A stretch of DNA of 64,000 bases from Euphorbia lathyris (GCF_963576675.1 NC_088918.1:33327501-33391500); one strand, 5' to 3'. Counted from the stretch's first letter, positions 13,171-23,979 are shown. Notes: generated by a model not told the origin, from the letters alone. A program made the numbers and translations.

Positions 13171-13182
13171 GCTCTGATACCA
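13171..13182 (-). promoter_or_regulatory. S1 primer binding site, initiator Met tRNA
   Basis: The minus strand reads TGGTATCAGAGC two bases after the 5' LTR end. This is the standard plant site complementary to the 3' end of initiator methionine tRNA, where minus-strand DNA synthesis begins. S2 has the same site at 33062-33073. Confidence 0.92.
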
Positions 13183-13184
13183 CT

Positions 13185-14520
13185 TGTTGGTCCCTTATAA
13201 CGTGACAAGTTAGTTCCAAGGGGGGGGGGGTAGGAACTACTTAAAATTTTGTCCGTTAAGGCTGACTTCTTTTCTTATGAAAAAGTTTACACAACGTCAC
13301 TAAGTAGATTCAAGACACAAGCTTAGTCAACTTGTGACTAAGTCTGCTTCTTTACTTGAGTCAGGAAATAGCACTTAGAGTCTATTCCTGAACTCAGCTT
13401 GTTAGTAGACTTAACTCAGCGTGAGTTCTTTACTTAGTCAGTTTTATAGCAAGCAATATATATTAAAGGAGTTTAAGGGTTAGAAAGATATTACTCAGCA
13501 GACTTATCCTAGTTCGGCCTCTCCGCCTACGTCCAGTCCCCAGAACTCGTTTCGAGCTTTTTGAATTCTCTATTGAGCTCTTTAAAGGTAGAGCACGAAA
13601 CCTTTTACAGATAGAAGCTGAGTATAACAAGAGTACCTTCCTCTATACCTCTACTCACTCCTATATCTACCGCTGAGTACTATAACCGAGTACTCAGCCT
13701 CTCCTTTCTATTCTTCTAGAAATGATAAAGTGTTTGCCCTAAACAACAATTGCTAAGACACTTTAGATGATTGAAAATCACTCTAGACTTTTACACAATA
13801 ATATAGAAATTGGTGTAAGGTATTTGCTTTGCTTTTCTCACAGAAACTTCAAGTATGAATTTGGCCAGCGTTTCGACTAATTGAAGATCTGCATCGATTG
13901 AAGCAAATGGATGGCCTTTATATAGTGACACTTGAGGCACCTGGTCATTTCGAATTTCGAAATAACCGTTGGAGGGAAATGGCTTCCTGTCGTTGTCACT
14001 CTGGGCGTGCTCAGCTTCGTTGGCCAATAGGATTCATGCATCTTCTGTCCACGGCAGCTTTTCGTCCTTGAAACAGAATGTTTCGACATTTAAGGCAAAG
14101 TCCACGAGATAGCTTCCTGCGCCTTCTGAACTTTACCCAAAGTAGAATTACTTTGTCTGGAAGTTGATCGTTGTCTGCCGCTGTCCAGACTGCATTGTCG
14201 TCCAACTCAGCAGCTTCAACTTGAAGCTTTTGCTTCGAAGGCTTCTCGATCCTTCTTTCGCCCAGTCGTCGTTTTACTTGATACGGCTTCGTTTTGAACT
14301 CTTGGGCCGAATGGTCTTGATGTGTTTGACTTGGGCTTGACTTCCACTTTATGGGCCTTTGGGCTTTTTAATCTTAATGTCTTATAAACAATTAAACTCA
14401 ACATTGAACAAACACATTAGTGTAATAAATCAAAGCATTTAAATTTAATGTGTTAGAATATTTTTATCACTACTTAAATAATTTTGTCAAATCAAAATCA
14501 TGTGGAAAGGTGTTTCAACA
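13185..14520 (-). repeat. S1 5' LTR
   Basis: LTR of 1336 bp at the 5' end of the minus-strand element. It begins TGTTGAAACACC and ends GGGACCAACA in element sense. The right neighbour is the second GTAAT copy (14521-14525), after which LINE A ORF1 resumes. Confidence 0.93.
13918..13967 (-). promoter_or_regulatory. S1 LTR core promoter: TATA box and upstream palindrome
   Basis: The minus strand has TATATAAA at 13925-13918. Less than 20 bp upstream lies a 25-bp dyad (13943-13967) with core TTTCGAAATTCGAAA and one mismatch pair in its arms. The same palindrome stands about 20 bp upstream of the TATA box in S2 and S3, which suggests a transcription-factor site in U3. Confidence 0.6.
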
Positions 14521-14525
14521 GTAAT

Positions 14526-15234
14526 CTCTCATACACCACATCTATCCAAATTTGTTTTCCTTTTCTCTCAATACCCATTTTAACAGGAAGCTCATTCATC
14601 AAATCCATATCAATTAACATTCTAGCATAATGACAAAACTCACCTTCAAGAGTGGTATTATCAAATCGTATAAGCTCTCCAATACCCTTTGAAATATCCG
14701 AAAGAATTTGAGGATCCCAATACTCCCACAGAAGAGAATATAATCTAACCCAAACCTAAGCATTTGTAGACTTCTCAACATAGGGGTCAAAGTCCGGAAC
14801 TCAGGGTTGCAAACGGAAAGTATCTGGCTTAGTATTGATAATGCCTCACGCTAGCAACTGATTCTTGATCTCCTGAGATCCCAAAACCACATGAAAAAAG
14901 CCTCTCCTAATAGATATCAGTCGCCAAGCATCCTTCAAACCCCAAACCTTTGTTAAAGTTTCCTTAAGAGAAAGAACCTTCCATGGGGGCATCTCCTTTG
15001 TTTAAGATTAACCTGCCAATGAGAGATGAAGAGCAAAGGGTCGCACGCCTATCATAGGCAGATTGAGAAATTCGAACCGACCGAAGACCGCCAATATCAG
15101 AAATCACAACAGACGAGCAAGGAGTCGGATCTATATTCCCAGCAAGGACCTTCGCAAATGACTTGCCCTGCACCTCCAAATTAGGCTTTCTCAAAGGATC
15201 CTGTGAAATCGAAGCAAGTTGTGGTTGCGGGATA
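14526..15234 (-). pseudogene. LINE A ORF1, N-terminal part
   Basis: The upstream half of the split LINE A ORF1. Readable stretches give a motif common near the start of plant LINE ORF1 (KSFAKVLAG) at about 15160-15135 and, next to the S1 insertion, the residues that normally precede the zinc knuckle. The DUF4283 region between them has several frame breaks and stops (for example after the GSFS segment near 14964). No convincing start ATG remains: in-frame sequence upstream reaches a TAA near 15230, where similarity seems to end, so the copy may be 5' truncated there. Confidence 0.6.
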
Positions 15235-15556
15235 CGCGATTACGAATTATGAAAATGGGCCTTTGTATTAAAGAGAACCCCTATAGTGAGGAAGTTATGT
15301 AGATAATCCATGGTGGATCTTGTTACAGAACATAACTTATTTTTTGCACCAAGTCTCTTATTGTAAAAATATAATTTCATAATATAAAATATGGATTTTT
15401 AACTTACTTTTCTTTAAAATAATTTTTTAACTTACTAATAATAATAAAAAGAAAATAAGATATCTTTTTTTTTTCATATTTAATGAAATATAAAATATAA
15501 TATTGTATGTATTTTAAATATTTAATTTATATGATAATGTTTTTTATATTTTTATA
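15235..15556. other. AT-rich spacer
   Basis: About 320 bp of A/T-rich sequence with short A and T runs. I see no ORF, RNA gene or terminal repeat in it. Confidence 0.5.
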
Positions 15557-15565
15557 TTTTCTTAA

Positions 15566-16081
15566 GGCTTAATACATCATTTGTCCCCTGAACTTGTCCA
15601 AAAAACTTAATTGGCCCCCTGAACTTTCAAAGTGTTCTGATAGCCCCTGAACTACTTGCATAAAATGTTCAGTTAACCCCTTGAACTTGCGTAAAATGTA
15701 ATTAATTGATCAATCGGTCGCAAAAAAAGTAAGTTAAATGCGAAAGATGTATTCTTCAAGTCTTAAAAAAAATAAAACGACCAAAATCGGGATATACGGT
15801 TCTAATATTAGAGAAGACAAGTTTTATAGTTGAGCAAGTAATAACTTCATTTTTAATCTATTTTTGAATTATGAAATAACATTCTAAGATGTGTGGAATA
15901 CATTTTTCACATTTAACTTATTTTTTTGCGACCGAGTGATCAATTGATTACATTTTATGCAAGTTCAAGGAGCTAATTGGACATTTTATATAAGTTTAGG
16001 GAGCTATCAAAATACTTTAAAAGTTCTGAGAGCCAATCAAGCTTTTTGGACAAGTTCACGGAGCAAATGATGTATTAAGCC
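15566..16081. mobile_element. MULE-type palindromic MITE 1
   Basis: A 516-bp element whose ends are inverted copies: GGCTTAATACATCATTTG at the left and its complement at the right. The similarity continues inward for well over 100 bp, so most of the element could fold back on itself. It is flanked by a perfect 9-bp duplication TTTTCTTAA (15557-15565 and 16082-16090). A 9-bp duplication with long inverted ends is the mark of Mutator-like elements. There is no coding capacity, so it depended on a transposase made elsewhere. Confidence 0.85.
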
Positions 16082-16090
16082 TTTTCTTAA

Positions 16091-16284
16091 TAATATTAGT
16101 AATAGATAAATGTTGTTTACGGCAACAAAATCATTATTACAAAATATAATCAATTAATATTTTTTGCAACAAGATACTTGTTATCAAAATATAATATTTT
16201 TCTGCAAAAATAGTAATTTTCATAATTTATAAAATATAATCTTCTAAATAAATAAACACTATAATAATTATTTCACAATATATA
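16091..16284. other. AT-rich spacer between the two MITEs
   Basis: Under 200 bp of A/T-rich sequence. Nothing recognisable beyond short poly-A/T runs. Confidence 0.4.
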
Positions 16285-16293
16285 TTTTGTAAT

Positions 16294-17240
16294 GGCCTAA
16301 TGTTCCTCTAGTCCCCTTAACTTGTTCAAATTGATCATTTTACCCCTTCAACTCATTGAATGTCCTATTTAACTCTTTAACTCCATAGAAATGGTATTTC
16401 CCACCCCCTTAACTTGTCCAAATTAGTCATTTTACCCATCCTCAACTCATCGAATGTCCTATTTACCACAGTAAGTCCATAAAAGTGGTATTTCTCACCC
16501 CTTGTGATCATATTTACCACATTAACTCCATAAAAGTGGTATTTCTTACCTCTTTATAGTGCAAAATTAATAGCACTTATTCAAATGAGTTTGAAAATAT
16601 ATATTTTTAATATCAAATTTTTATTTTGTTTTAATTTTATAATTATATCAATCCTTCATGTGTTTATTATAATAATATTGTATTATAATAATTAGACAAT
16701 CAAAATTTAACTAGCAAAAAAAAAAAGTTGAAAAGAGAAAGAATGAATAAAAGATACAAATAACAAAAACATTTTTTTTTGCTAAAAAAACAAGAACATT
16801 AATATAAACAAGTTAAAAACATTATATGTAGGGAAAAGGTACCAAAATAGGCCTATGATTTTGGTGAAGTATCAATTTAGGTTTCACGTACAAAATAGCA
16901 CTAATATAAGTTTAACGTTTAAAAAATGTATCAATTTAGGCCTCGATGACGGATTGTAAGGGGTGAGAAATACCACTTTTATAGAGTTAAAGGGGTAAAT
17001 AAGACATTCTATGAGTTGGGGAGGGGGTTAAATGGACAAGTTGAGGGGGTGAGAAATACCACTTTTATGAAGTTAAGGGGGTAAATAGGATATTCTATGA
17101 GTTGGAGGGATAAATGGACAAGTTGAGGGGGTGAGAAATACCACTTTTATGGAGTTAAGGGGTAAATAAGACATTCGATAAGTTGAGGGGGTAAAATAAC
17201 CAATTTGGACAAGTTAAAGGGGCTGGATGAGTATTATGCC
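16294..17240. mobile_element. MULE-type palindromic MITE 2 with internal repeats
   Basis: A 947-bp element with imperfect long inverted ends (GGCCTAATG... at the left, ...CATTATGCC-type at the right) and a perfect 9-bp duplication TTTTGTAAT (16285-16293 and 17241-17249). The right arm holds a unit of about 65-70 bp (GGGGTGAGAAATACCACTTT and following) three times in tandem between about 16972 and 17180. The left arm carries the inverted counterpart. The middle (about 16555-16965) is AT-rich and includes a stretch near 16838-16960 that looks like part of another small element. Non-coding. Confidence 0.8.
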
Positions 17241-17293
17241 TTTTGTAATTAAATTTCAATTATATAATTTACTAAAATTTTAAAAAATATATA

Positions 17294-17304
17294 TATTTTT
17301 TTAG
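17294..17304 (-). other. LINE B 3' poly(A) remnant
   Basis: Just after the 3' UTR (CTACT on the minus strand) comes an A run that grades into an AT repeat. The LINE C copy ends in the same way (CTATC then A11), so this marks the true 3' end of the family. Confidence 0.6.
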
Positions 17305-17336
17305 TAGGAAAGGAAAGAAAAAACAAACAAAGCCGC

Positions 17337-19860
17337 CTAGCCCGGGATCAGCCTGAGAAAGCTGACCCCCACCAAATCATCCAAGATCAGGGACGAAATG
17401 AAGCACGGAGGAGAAGAAAAGGTTGAGAGACCCAACATCCTTGAATGACCTTCAACCGCAAGACGGTCCGCTACACGATTTTGCTCCCTATAAATATGAC
17501 CGAAGCTAAGAACATCAAAGGAGGAGCCCATCCTTCTAATACCTTTGATTAAATTTTGGCTATTCAGGCAAATAGCATTGTTCTCTGATATCATTTTGAC
17601 CGCTTCAAGGTTATCAGACTCCACCAGAAGCTTCTTTACCCCTAGATTTTTAGCTAGCCTAAGGTCAGAAAAAATCCCCCAAAGCTCTGCAGAAAAGGAC
17701 GATCCCATGCCCAAATTCTGAGAGAAACCAAAAACCCAACCCCCACCTTCATCTCTCAGAACCCCTCCCGCGGCAATTCTCCCGTCCTTTAGACAAGAGC
17801 CATCAGTATTAAGCTTAACCACACCTTCACTAGGCTTACACCAGCCTAAGAGATGGACCTTTTTCCTCTGGATAGCCCTAGCCAAGGGATCCTCAACAAA
17901 GCTATCAACTAAGGTACCAATCTTTTTGGAAAAGAAATAAAAAACATTAGGCAAAATAACCGTTTCTCCTCCAAAAATTTCCTCATTTCTCCATTTCCAA
18001 ATCTGATGGCAAACCACCGCAAATAAGAGAACACCCTGCTTCAACTCAGCCAAAAGTTTCCCATTAATCTCATCCACAAACCAATCAAGCTCAGAGTGGG
18101 CAAAGAATGTAAAAAGCACCTTTATAGGGAGAACTTTCCTCCAAACCTCTTTACTTTTTTCACAGTCTCTGAGAGCATGGCACAAAGTTTCTTCATGACA
18201 TCTGCATCTGCCACAAGCTCCAGACTCCACCAAATGCCTCATTTTCCTATCAGAATTAGTAAGCAACCTGTTTTTAACCCCTAGCCACAGGAAGCTTCTA
18301 ATACGGTAAGGCATCTTTAAGGCCCAAATCGTCTTTCACACCTTTGGGTGCAAAGTATCCACCTCTTGATAGAACGCCTGAAAAGTCGATTTACAAGAAA
18401 AGGCCCCGTTATTCGTCAAAGACCAACAGAACACCTTACTACTAATCTGAACTCCTCTAATTCTCAGGAGCGATTCCAGACTGAGGTAAGAATCAAATTT
18501 AGACCAAATCCAATCACCCTCAGAATCCACCACATCTGCAATCTTCCAGTTCTGACTTTCTAAAGGCGGTAAAGACTCACAAACTTCCAATAAAGGCTTT
18601 TTACCGATCCAAATATCATTCCGGAAGCTGATGGATCTACCATTCCCCACATTCCACCCAATCCCTGAGCAAAATTTAGAAAAAACCGCACTAAGGCCTT
18701 TCCAAAGAAAGGAACAATTAACCACTCTATCCTTAGGACCCCCAAAAACCTTATTCTTTCTATACTTACCGCATAATAATTGAACCCAAAGAGCTGAAGG
18801 AAGTTGCCACATCCGCCACAGCAGTTTCATTAATAAGAGTTTATTATTATCTCTGGCTTTCCTAATGCCCAGACCTCCCATATCCTTAGGTTGACAAACC
18901 TCATTCCAAGGAACAAGGTGAATCTTCCCTTCCTCAGCTTCTTCCCACAGGAACCAACGATTAATTTTATCAAGATCATTGAGAACAGGCTCAGGAAGAT
19001 GACAAGCCTGCATAATGTGATTGGGAGTCGCACAATTGACAGACTGAACCAAAGTAAGGTGGCCTACGAGAGAGAGAGTCTTAGCTTTCCAAATGGCACA
19101 CTTCTTATTGGTTTTATCCAAAGTATCCTTAAAAGACGCTTTCGAAACTCTTTCACTATGGAGGGGAATTCCCAGATACTTCCCAAGAGAATTAGTCAGA
19201 GGAATTCCAGACAAATCACTCAACCTTTTACAGGCTCTCTGGTTCATATTCTTAGAACATAACATCCTGGACTTCTGGATATTAAGCTTTTGACCAGAGG
19301 CAGTACAGAAACAATCAAGAATATCCATAATCACACTTAACTGCCCCTCATTCCCTTCCAGAAAGATCAAAACACCATCTACAAAGAACAAATGAGTAAC
19401 CTGGGGACAAAATTTATTGATGGCCACCGGGTGGAATTTCCCATTGACAACAACATCTTGGATCAGGTGAGTCAATCTTTCCATAGCAATAACAAATAAA
19501 GGGCTCATTGGGTCCCCTTGATGGATACCCCGGTAAGGAGAAAATTCCTCCGACATATCCCCATTGATCAAAACTTGAAAAACAGGAGAAGAGATACAAA
19601 CCTTAATTAACCTCCTCCAATTGTCCGGGATCCTTGCTCTCTCCAAACTCTCAAGAAGGAAGCTCCAGTTGATGCGATCATAGGCTTTCCCCAGATCCAA
19701 CTTAAGAGCCACAATACCTCTCTTCCCCTTTTTGATTTTCATAGAGTGGACCATCTCTTGGGCAATAACCACATTATCCATCATTTGTCTACCAGGCACA
19801 AAACTTCCCTGATTTTGACTAACGATCTCAGGAAGAATGCAATAGAGTCTATTGGCCATT
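17337..19860 (-). pseudogene. LINE B ORF2, RT C-terminal half, zf-RVT and RNase H
   Basis: From MANRLYCILPEIVS (19859) the frame gives non-LTR RT blocks: FVPGRQ, the LDLGKAYDRINW block with a catalytic Asp, GIHQGDPMSP, then FFVDGVLIF where LINE RTs normally have FADD. The zf-RVT region (CGRCRCHEETLCHALRDC) follows, then RNase H with LNTDGS, SAELWG, VESDN and REQNRVADRLA, its acidic residues in place. A TGA at 18338-18336 stands where a Trp is expected, and the second Asp of the RT box is Gly (19406-19404). Both would kill activity. The N-terminal part of this protein lies reversed at 20221-21777. Confidence 0.88.
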
Positions 19861-20187
19861 GAGCAAAGCATGTCAGGCTTAGAATCTGCTGAACCATCAA
19901 ATAATGTGGTTGAAACTGTTAATCCCCTTTTTGTTTCCAAAGGTGATGCCCAGTTCGGGTCCCAAGCTCAGGCTGCTCAAGGGAAAGAGAAGTTAAATGA
20001 GGTTAGTATTCCTAATCACAGTGGTGAACCTAGTATTGGGAAGGCTATTGGTGTTAATAAAATTAGTATGAAAAAACCTAAAGGTAAGCAAAAAAGTGTC
20101 CATAATTCTATGGTTTTGTCGGATAAGAGGGGCCCTGCTGGTACCTCGGCAAGGCTCTCAGGAGCCCCTAATAAATACCTGGATTAG
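19861..20187 (+). pseudogene. LINE B ORF1 C-terminus (inside inversion)
   Basis: An open frame of about 108 codons with no start of its own, ending in TAG 20185-20187. The composition (Ser/Asn/Lys-rich, low complexity) suits the tail of a plant LINE ORF1. It ends 33 bp before the ORF2 ATG at 20221, a usual spacing. In the original element it would follow the Asp-rich stretch that now ends at 21778 on the other strand. Confidence 0.65.
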
Positions 20188-20220
20188 GGTTGTGGGTGCG
20201 GTCAGTTTGTCCTCCCGTCT

Positions 20221-21777
20221 ATGGATTTGTTGGTTTGGAATGTTAGAGGAGCGGCTAGCAAGGCTATCCGTATCCATGTTAAAGATTTAATTAAACAATT
20301 TAATCCTTCTTGTTTTGTTTTAATGGAAACTAAGATTAGTGGAGTTAAAGCAGATGAGGTGGTTAAAAAGTTTAGGAACTGGAATTGTGTTAGATCGGAG
20401 GCTATTGGCCGGGCTGGTGGGATTTGGCTTTTTTGGAAGCCAGATCGTGTTCATTTCGATATCATTAATATGGATAAACAGTTTATTCATAGTAAAGTGA
20501 GCTTTTCTAGTAATAAATCCTTCTTTATTACCATGGTGTATGTTGATCCTGTCTTGACTAATCGGAAACGGCTTTGGGAGGTTCTTTATTCTATGAGTGT
20601 TAGTATGACTGATTCATGGTTTGTGGCTGGTGACTTTAATGATATTGCCCTTATAAGTGATCAGAGAGGGGGTGCGAATCACTATGTTAATCGTTGCCTC
20701 AATCATAAGAATAGTATGGATTTATGTGGGCTTTCTGATCTTGGTGCCACTGGTCATAAGTTCATTTGGAAGCGCAACAATACCTTTGTTCGTTTAGACA
20801 AAGTCTATGCTAATGTTTTTGCTCAAACTAGATTTCCTGAAGTTTCTGTGTTAAATCTTCCCTTCCGTCATTCGGATCACTGTCCTATCTTAGTCAGGCT
20901 GGTGAGAGGCAATCGGCCTAGGGGGAAGAGACCGTTTAGGTATCAGGTGGCTTGGGAATCTCACCCTGAGTTTAAAGACTTCGTTCAAGACAATTGGAAG
21001 CCTCACTCTAATGTCCTTCAAGCTGCTGAGGGATTCAGAAAGAATGTTCTGGGGTGAAATAAAAACGTCTTTGGGCATATTATTAGGAGAAAGAATAAAT
21101 TATTGAGTAGAATTTAGGGCATTCATCGTAGGTTGGAGGTTAGTTTCGATCACAGTATGGATGGTCTCCTAAGAACCATTCAGAAGGAGTTGGAAGCCGT
21201 GCTTAGACAGGAAGAGCTTCTTTGGTTTCAGAAATCTAGGAAAGCTTGGATCAAAGATGGAGATCGGAATACCAGGTATTTTCATCTCTCTACCGTTATT
21301 AGAAGACAGAACAATAGGATTGATGCTATTAAAGACTCTAATGGTGATTGGGTCTATGAGGATGAAGATATTCGTCACCTGGCCCTTGACTTCTATACAG
21401 ACCTCTTTAAAGAGGAACCTGTTGATCTGGATAAGGCTCAGACTGTTGCTACCTTTCCCATGGTGGGAGAGGATGGAATTCTGAAAGCCTTCCACCCTAT
21501 TTCCCAGAAAGAAATTGATCAAGCCATTTTTAATATTGAGGCTACTAAAGCTCCGGGGGTTGATGGTCTGCTTGCTGGTTTTTATCATAAACACTAGGAG
21601 GTTGTGAAGGAAGGCATTTATAGCTTTATTAAAGGAGTTTTTAATGACTCTCAGGATATTGGGCTTGTGAACAGAACTCTTCTTGTTCTGATTCCTAAAG
21701 TTGATAAGCCTTCTTCTTTCTTACAAATGAGGCCTATTAGTCTTTGTAATGTTCTCTATAAAGCTATCACTAAGATT
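20221..21777 (+). pseudogene. LINE B ORF2 N-terminus: endonuclease and first RT blocks (inside inversion)
   Basis: Starting at ATG 20221 (MDLLVWNVRGAASK) the frame encodes an exonuclease-endonuclease-phosphatase fold with the expected Asn (WNVRG), Glu (LMETK), Asp (AGDFND) and terminal SDHCPI motif. This enzyme nicks target DNA. Stops then occur at about 21055 (TGA), 21115 (TAG) and 21595 (TAG), the last two probably former Trp or Gln codons. RT block material follows: ATKAPGVDG and MRPISLCNVLYKAITKI, the latter cut by the breakpoint. The rest of RT resumes at 19859 on the minus strand. Confidence 0.85.
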
Positions 21778-23423
21778 GATCGTCATCCTGGTCAGAATCT
21801 TGGGCTTCCTCAATAGTTAGAGCCCCAAATCTGGACCCTGAAGTGATGCCCGAAGCAACCCCAGAATCCACCCTAATTTTAGGGCTAGGATTCTCCTTGA
21901 CAACAGGATTAGCAATATGATGGGTCAGGGTAGACTCGATATTAGTGTTAATGTCAGGGGGACGATTTTGTACAACCGATGGACGAGTCCTCCGTCTAGC
22001 CGACCTCTTCGCCACCATCCAGGGGCCAAAATTCCCCCCATCCCCCTGGATCCCTTCAGCTCTTCCATTAACACCCTCACTTACCTCCTCTAACACCTTC
22101 TCCCTTTTGGGGCAACCCTCATGAGTATGACCATACATACCACATTCAAAACAAATATTATGTAAACCTTCATACTCAATAAAGTATACCTTATTATGAA
22201 CACAGAATTTTGACAAAAGAGGTTTGGCAAGATCAATATCAATACATACTCTTGCGAACTTACCTCTAATATCCCCAATTGTAGTTTTGTCCACATGGTG
22301 AACTTTCCCAACAAAACCACCTATCTTATTAAGAAAACTTTCACTATAATATTCGATAGGTAGGCCCGGGAACCTAACCCATGTCAAAATCCTGTTTACC
22401 GAACAATCATGAGGATTAAAATTAGGAACCCAAGGCCTTAAGGCCAGAACATGATTTGAAATAATGTACGGACCCCCGTTGATCACAGCGTTATAATCCT
22501 CAACCCGAGTAAATTTAATGACATAGTAGTCATTTTCTAAATCAGTAATACTGACTTTCCCTTTCTTTGCCCACTGAGCTTGGATCCTCTGAGCGAAATA
22601 GTTAAAACTAATTCATTTCCCCAAGCACTGTTACTATCAATGAAATCCTCCACTTATCCCTAAGCGCCCGCTTATCAGTTGAGGAAAGCCTAATCACAAG
22701 ACAAAGCGGATCATCTTGATCACCATCCTCTTCGTCTGACTCAGAATAAATTTCTTCCGACTCCCCCTCCATCCAAACTTCCTCCATACAAGGCTCCTTC
22801 TCGACCACACCCATCACCGTATCTTTCCATGAAGTTTTCCCTATTTCAAGATTAGAATTGAATTTATTTGCAAATTCCCCAATAGGTTTGAGAGATCCAT
22901 TCACACCAACCCGAGATTTGGGGGAAACCACGTTCCCCCGATCCTGACCCCCACTAACATCTCCTAACCTACCCGAATCCCCTTCACCCGCCTGGATCCG
23001 ACCCGCGGCCACCTTCCCCACCTCGGCAGCCTCATCTCGAGCCAAAACAACCCTACCCACACAATCCACGTCCTCTTGGGACTCACCGGCGCCCGAGCCC
23101 ATCCCCACACCCTCAAAGGACACTGCCGCACCTCCCACCTACGGCGGCCCCTTGCCACCTACATTGCTCAACAGCCCCGCCCCCATCGCACGGCCCTCTG
23201 CCCCTTGCCCCATCGATCGGACGCCCAGCGCCCCCCTACCCGCCTGCGCACCACCACGCCCCACGCCCTCCGATCGCCCTTCTCCCCTAACGCTCACCAC
23301 CTCCGAGCCGCACTCCCCTACCATGCCGAGACCCCCATCCAGCTCCGCCCTAGCCGCCGCAACCCCCTCACCACAACCCGCCGCCCCCCTTTCCCTAGAT
23401 CCATCCCTTACCATTTTCACCAT
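21778..23423 (-). pseudogene. LINE B ORF1: DUF4283 and CCHC knuckle
   Basis: ATG 23423 (MVKMVRDGS) opens a GC-rich, Gly/Ala/Arg-rich N-terminus. A TAG at 23141-23139 interrupts it; the frame then stays open to about 22608. A one-base shift near 22607 leads into the DUF4283 core (RIQAQWAKKG, LRPWVPNFNPHD, WVRFPGLPIEYY) and the knuckle CFECGMYGHTHEGC. An Asp-rich end (QDSDQDDD) meets the inversion breakpoint. This is the RNA-binding Gag-like protein of plant LINEs. The N-terminal 300 bp are far more GC-rich than the rest of the window, as often seen in LINE 5' regions. Confidence 0.82.
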
Positions 23424-23489
23424 AAAACCCTAGTAGAGAGAAAAGAGAGAGAGAAAAGAAAACTTTTCTTATTAGACTAAAAAAATATG

Positions 23490-23653
23490 GTAGTTTGGAT
23501 ATCTATTTTAAAAAATTAAATATATTTCTTCAAAAAAAAATTTAAATATTAGTTAATATATTATTATTAAATTAATATAATAAACGTTTATATAATATTT
23601 ATTAATATATAAAAAATAATATTAATTATATTTTAAATATTTAATTTGTATTC
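23490..23653. other. AT-rich spacer
   Basis: Very A/T-rich sequence between the LINE B 5' end and the LINE C fragment. Nothing recognisable. Confidence 0.4.
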
Positions 23654-23665
23654 AAATATATATTT

Positions 23666-23979
23666 GGAAGCAATCAAAATGATTTCTGAGAATCATTCTA
23701 TGGGTCTTAACAGTCGCAACCTCATCAAAGCTATTATAAGGCTTTGCTCCTCCTTTGAGTTCGTAGAGTTCAGACACATTTTTAGAGAGCAGAATCGTGT
23801 TGCTGATCGCTTGGCGGCGGCGGGCCATGAAGGGACGTTAGGCGTTACTACCCTTCCTGTTTCCCCTAGTTTCATCTCTCATCTTCTCTTAGAAGATAGG
23901 ATTGGGGTTAGCTTCCCTAGGCTAATTCCTGGGTAGTTTGTTGTTATTCGTTTTTCTTTTCCTTTTCTATCAAAAAAAA
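23666..23979 (+). mobile_element. LINE C: 5'-truncated 3' tail
   Basis: About 314 bp homologous to the 3' end of LINE B: the last part of RNase H (LEAIKMISEN, REQNRVADRLAAAGH) ending at TAG 23934-23936, a short T-rich 3' UTR ending CTATC, and an A run from 23972. The flanks share AAATATATATTT (23654-23665 and 23980-23991), a good candidate 12-bp target duplication. Extreme 5' truncation with poly(A) is the usual result of aborted target-primed reverse transcription. The protein differs from LINE B at many positions, so it comes from another family member. Confidence 0.8.

Larger units (their letters stand above)
601..14520 (-). mobile_element. S1: Sirevirus-like Ty1/copia retrotransposon, complete but decayed
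   Basis: A 13.9-kb element lies between two LTRs of about 1335 bp that begin TGTTG and end CAACA. It is flanked by the 5-bp duplication GTAAT (596-600 and 14521-14525). Reading the minus strand, the order is LTR, Met-tRNA primer site, gag, pol, spacer, long third ORF, polypurine motifs, LTR. That order, a third ORF beyond RNase H and repeated polypurine tracts are Sirevirus traits. About 28 substitutions separate the LTRs by my hand count (about 2.1%). All ORFs carry stops, and a solo LTR sits in the third ORF. The element landed inside LINE A ORF1. Removing the solo LTR leaves about 11.65 kb, close to S2. Confidence 0.93.
19861..21777 (+). other. Inverted internal segment of LINE B
   Basis: This segment of about 1917 bp is reversed relative to the rest of LINE B. 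Its left end (ATT|GAGC) abuts the RT Met-Ala-Asn-Arg codons; its right end (ATT|GATC) abuts the Asp-rich end of the minus-strand ORF1. Both breakpoints share ATTGA. In reading order it holds the ORF1 C-terminus, the ORF1-ORF2 spacer, the endonuclease and the first RT blocks, exactly the parts missing from the flanking minus-strand sequence. Confidence 0.8.
17294..23480 (-). mobile_element. LINE B, near full-length plant LINE with internal inversion
   Basis: Reading the minus strand from about 23480: a short 5' leader, ORF1 (from ATG 23423), then ORF2 ending at TAG 17339-17337, a short 3' UTR ending CTACT and an A run at about 17304-17294. The middle, 19861-21777, is in the opposite orientation. 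Turning it back joins ORF1 to its own C-terminus and the N-terminal half of RT to its C-terminal half. AAAAAATAT occurs just outside both ends (17282-17290 and about 23479-23488) and could be the target duplication, but the flanks are low complexity. LINE C shares the 3' end. Confidence 0.82.

Noticed and set aside
19861..21777. Twin-priming explanation for the inverted LINE B segment
   Set aside because: Forward-oriented ORF1 sequence lies beyond the inverted part, which simple twin priming does not produce.
23076..23480. Plus-strand Pro/Arg-rich open frames in the GC-rich block
   Set aside because: They are the reverse of LINE B ORF1 and owe their openness to skewed composition.
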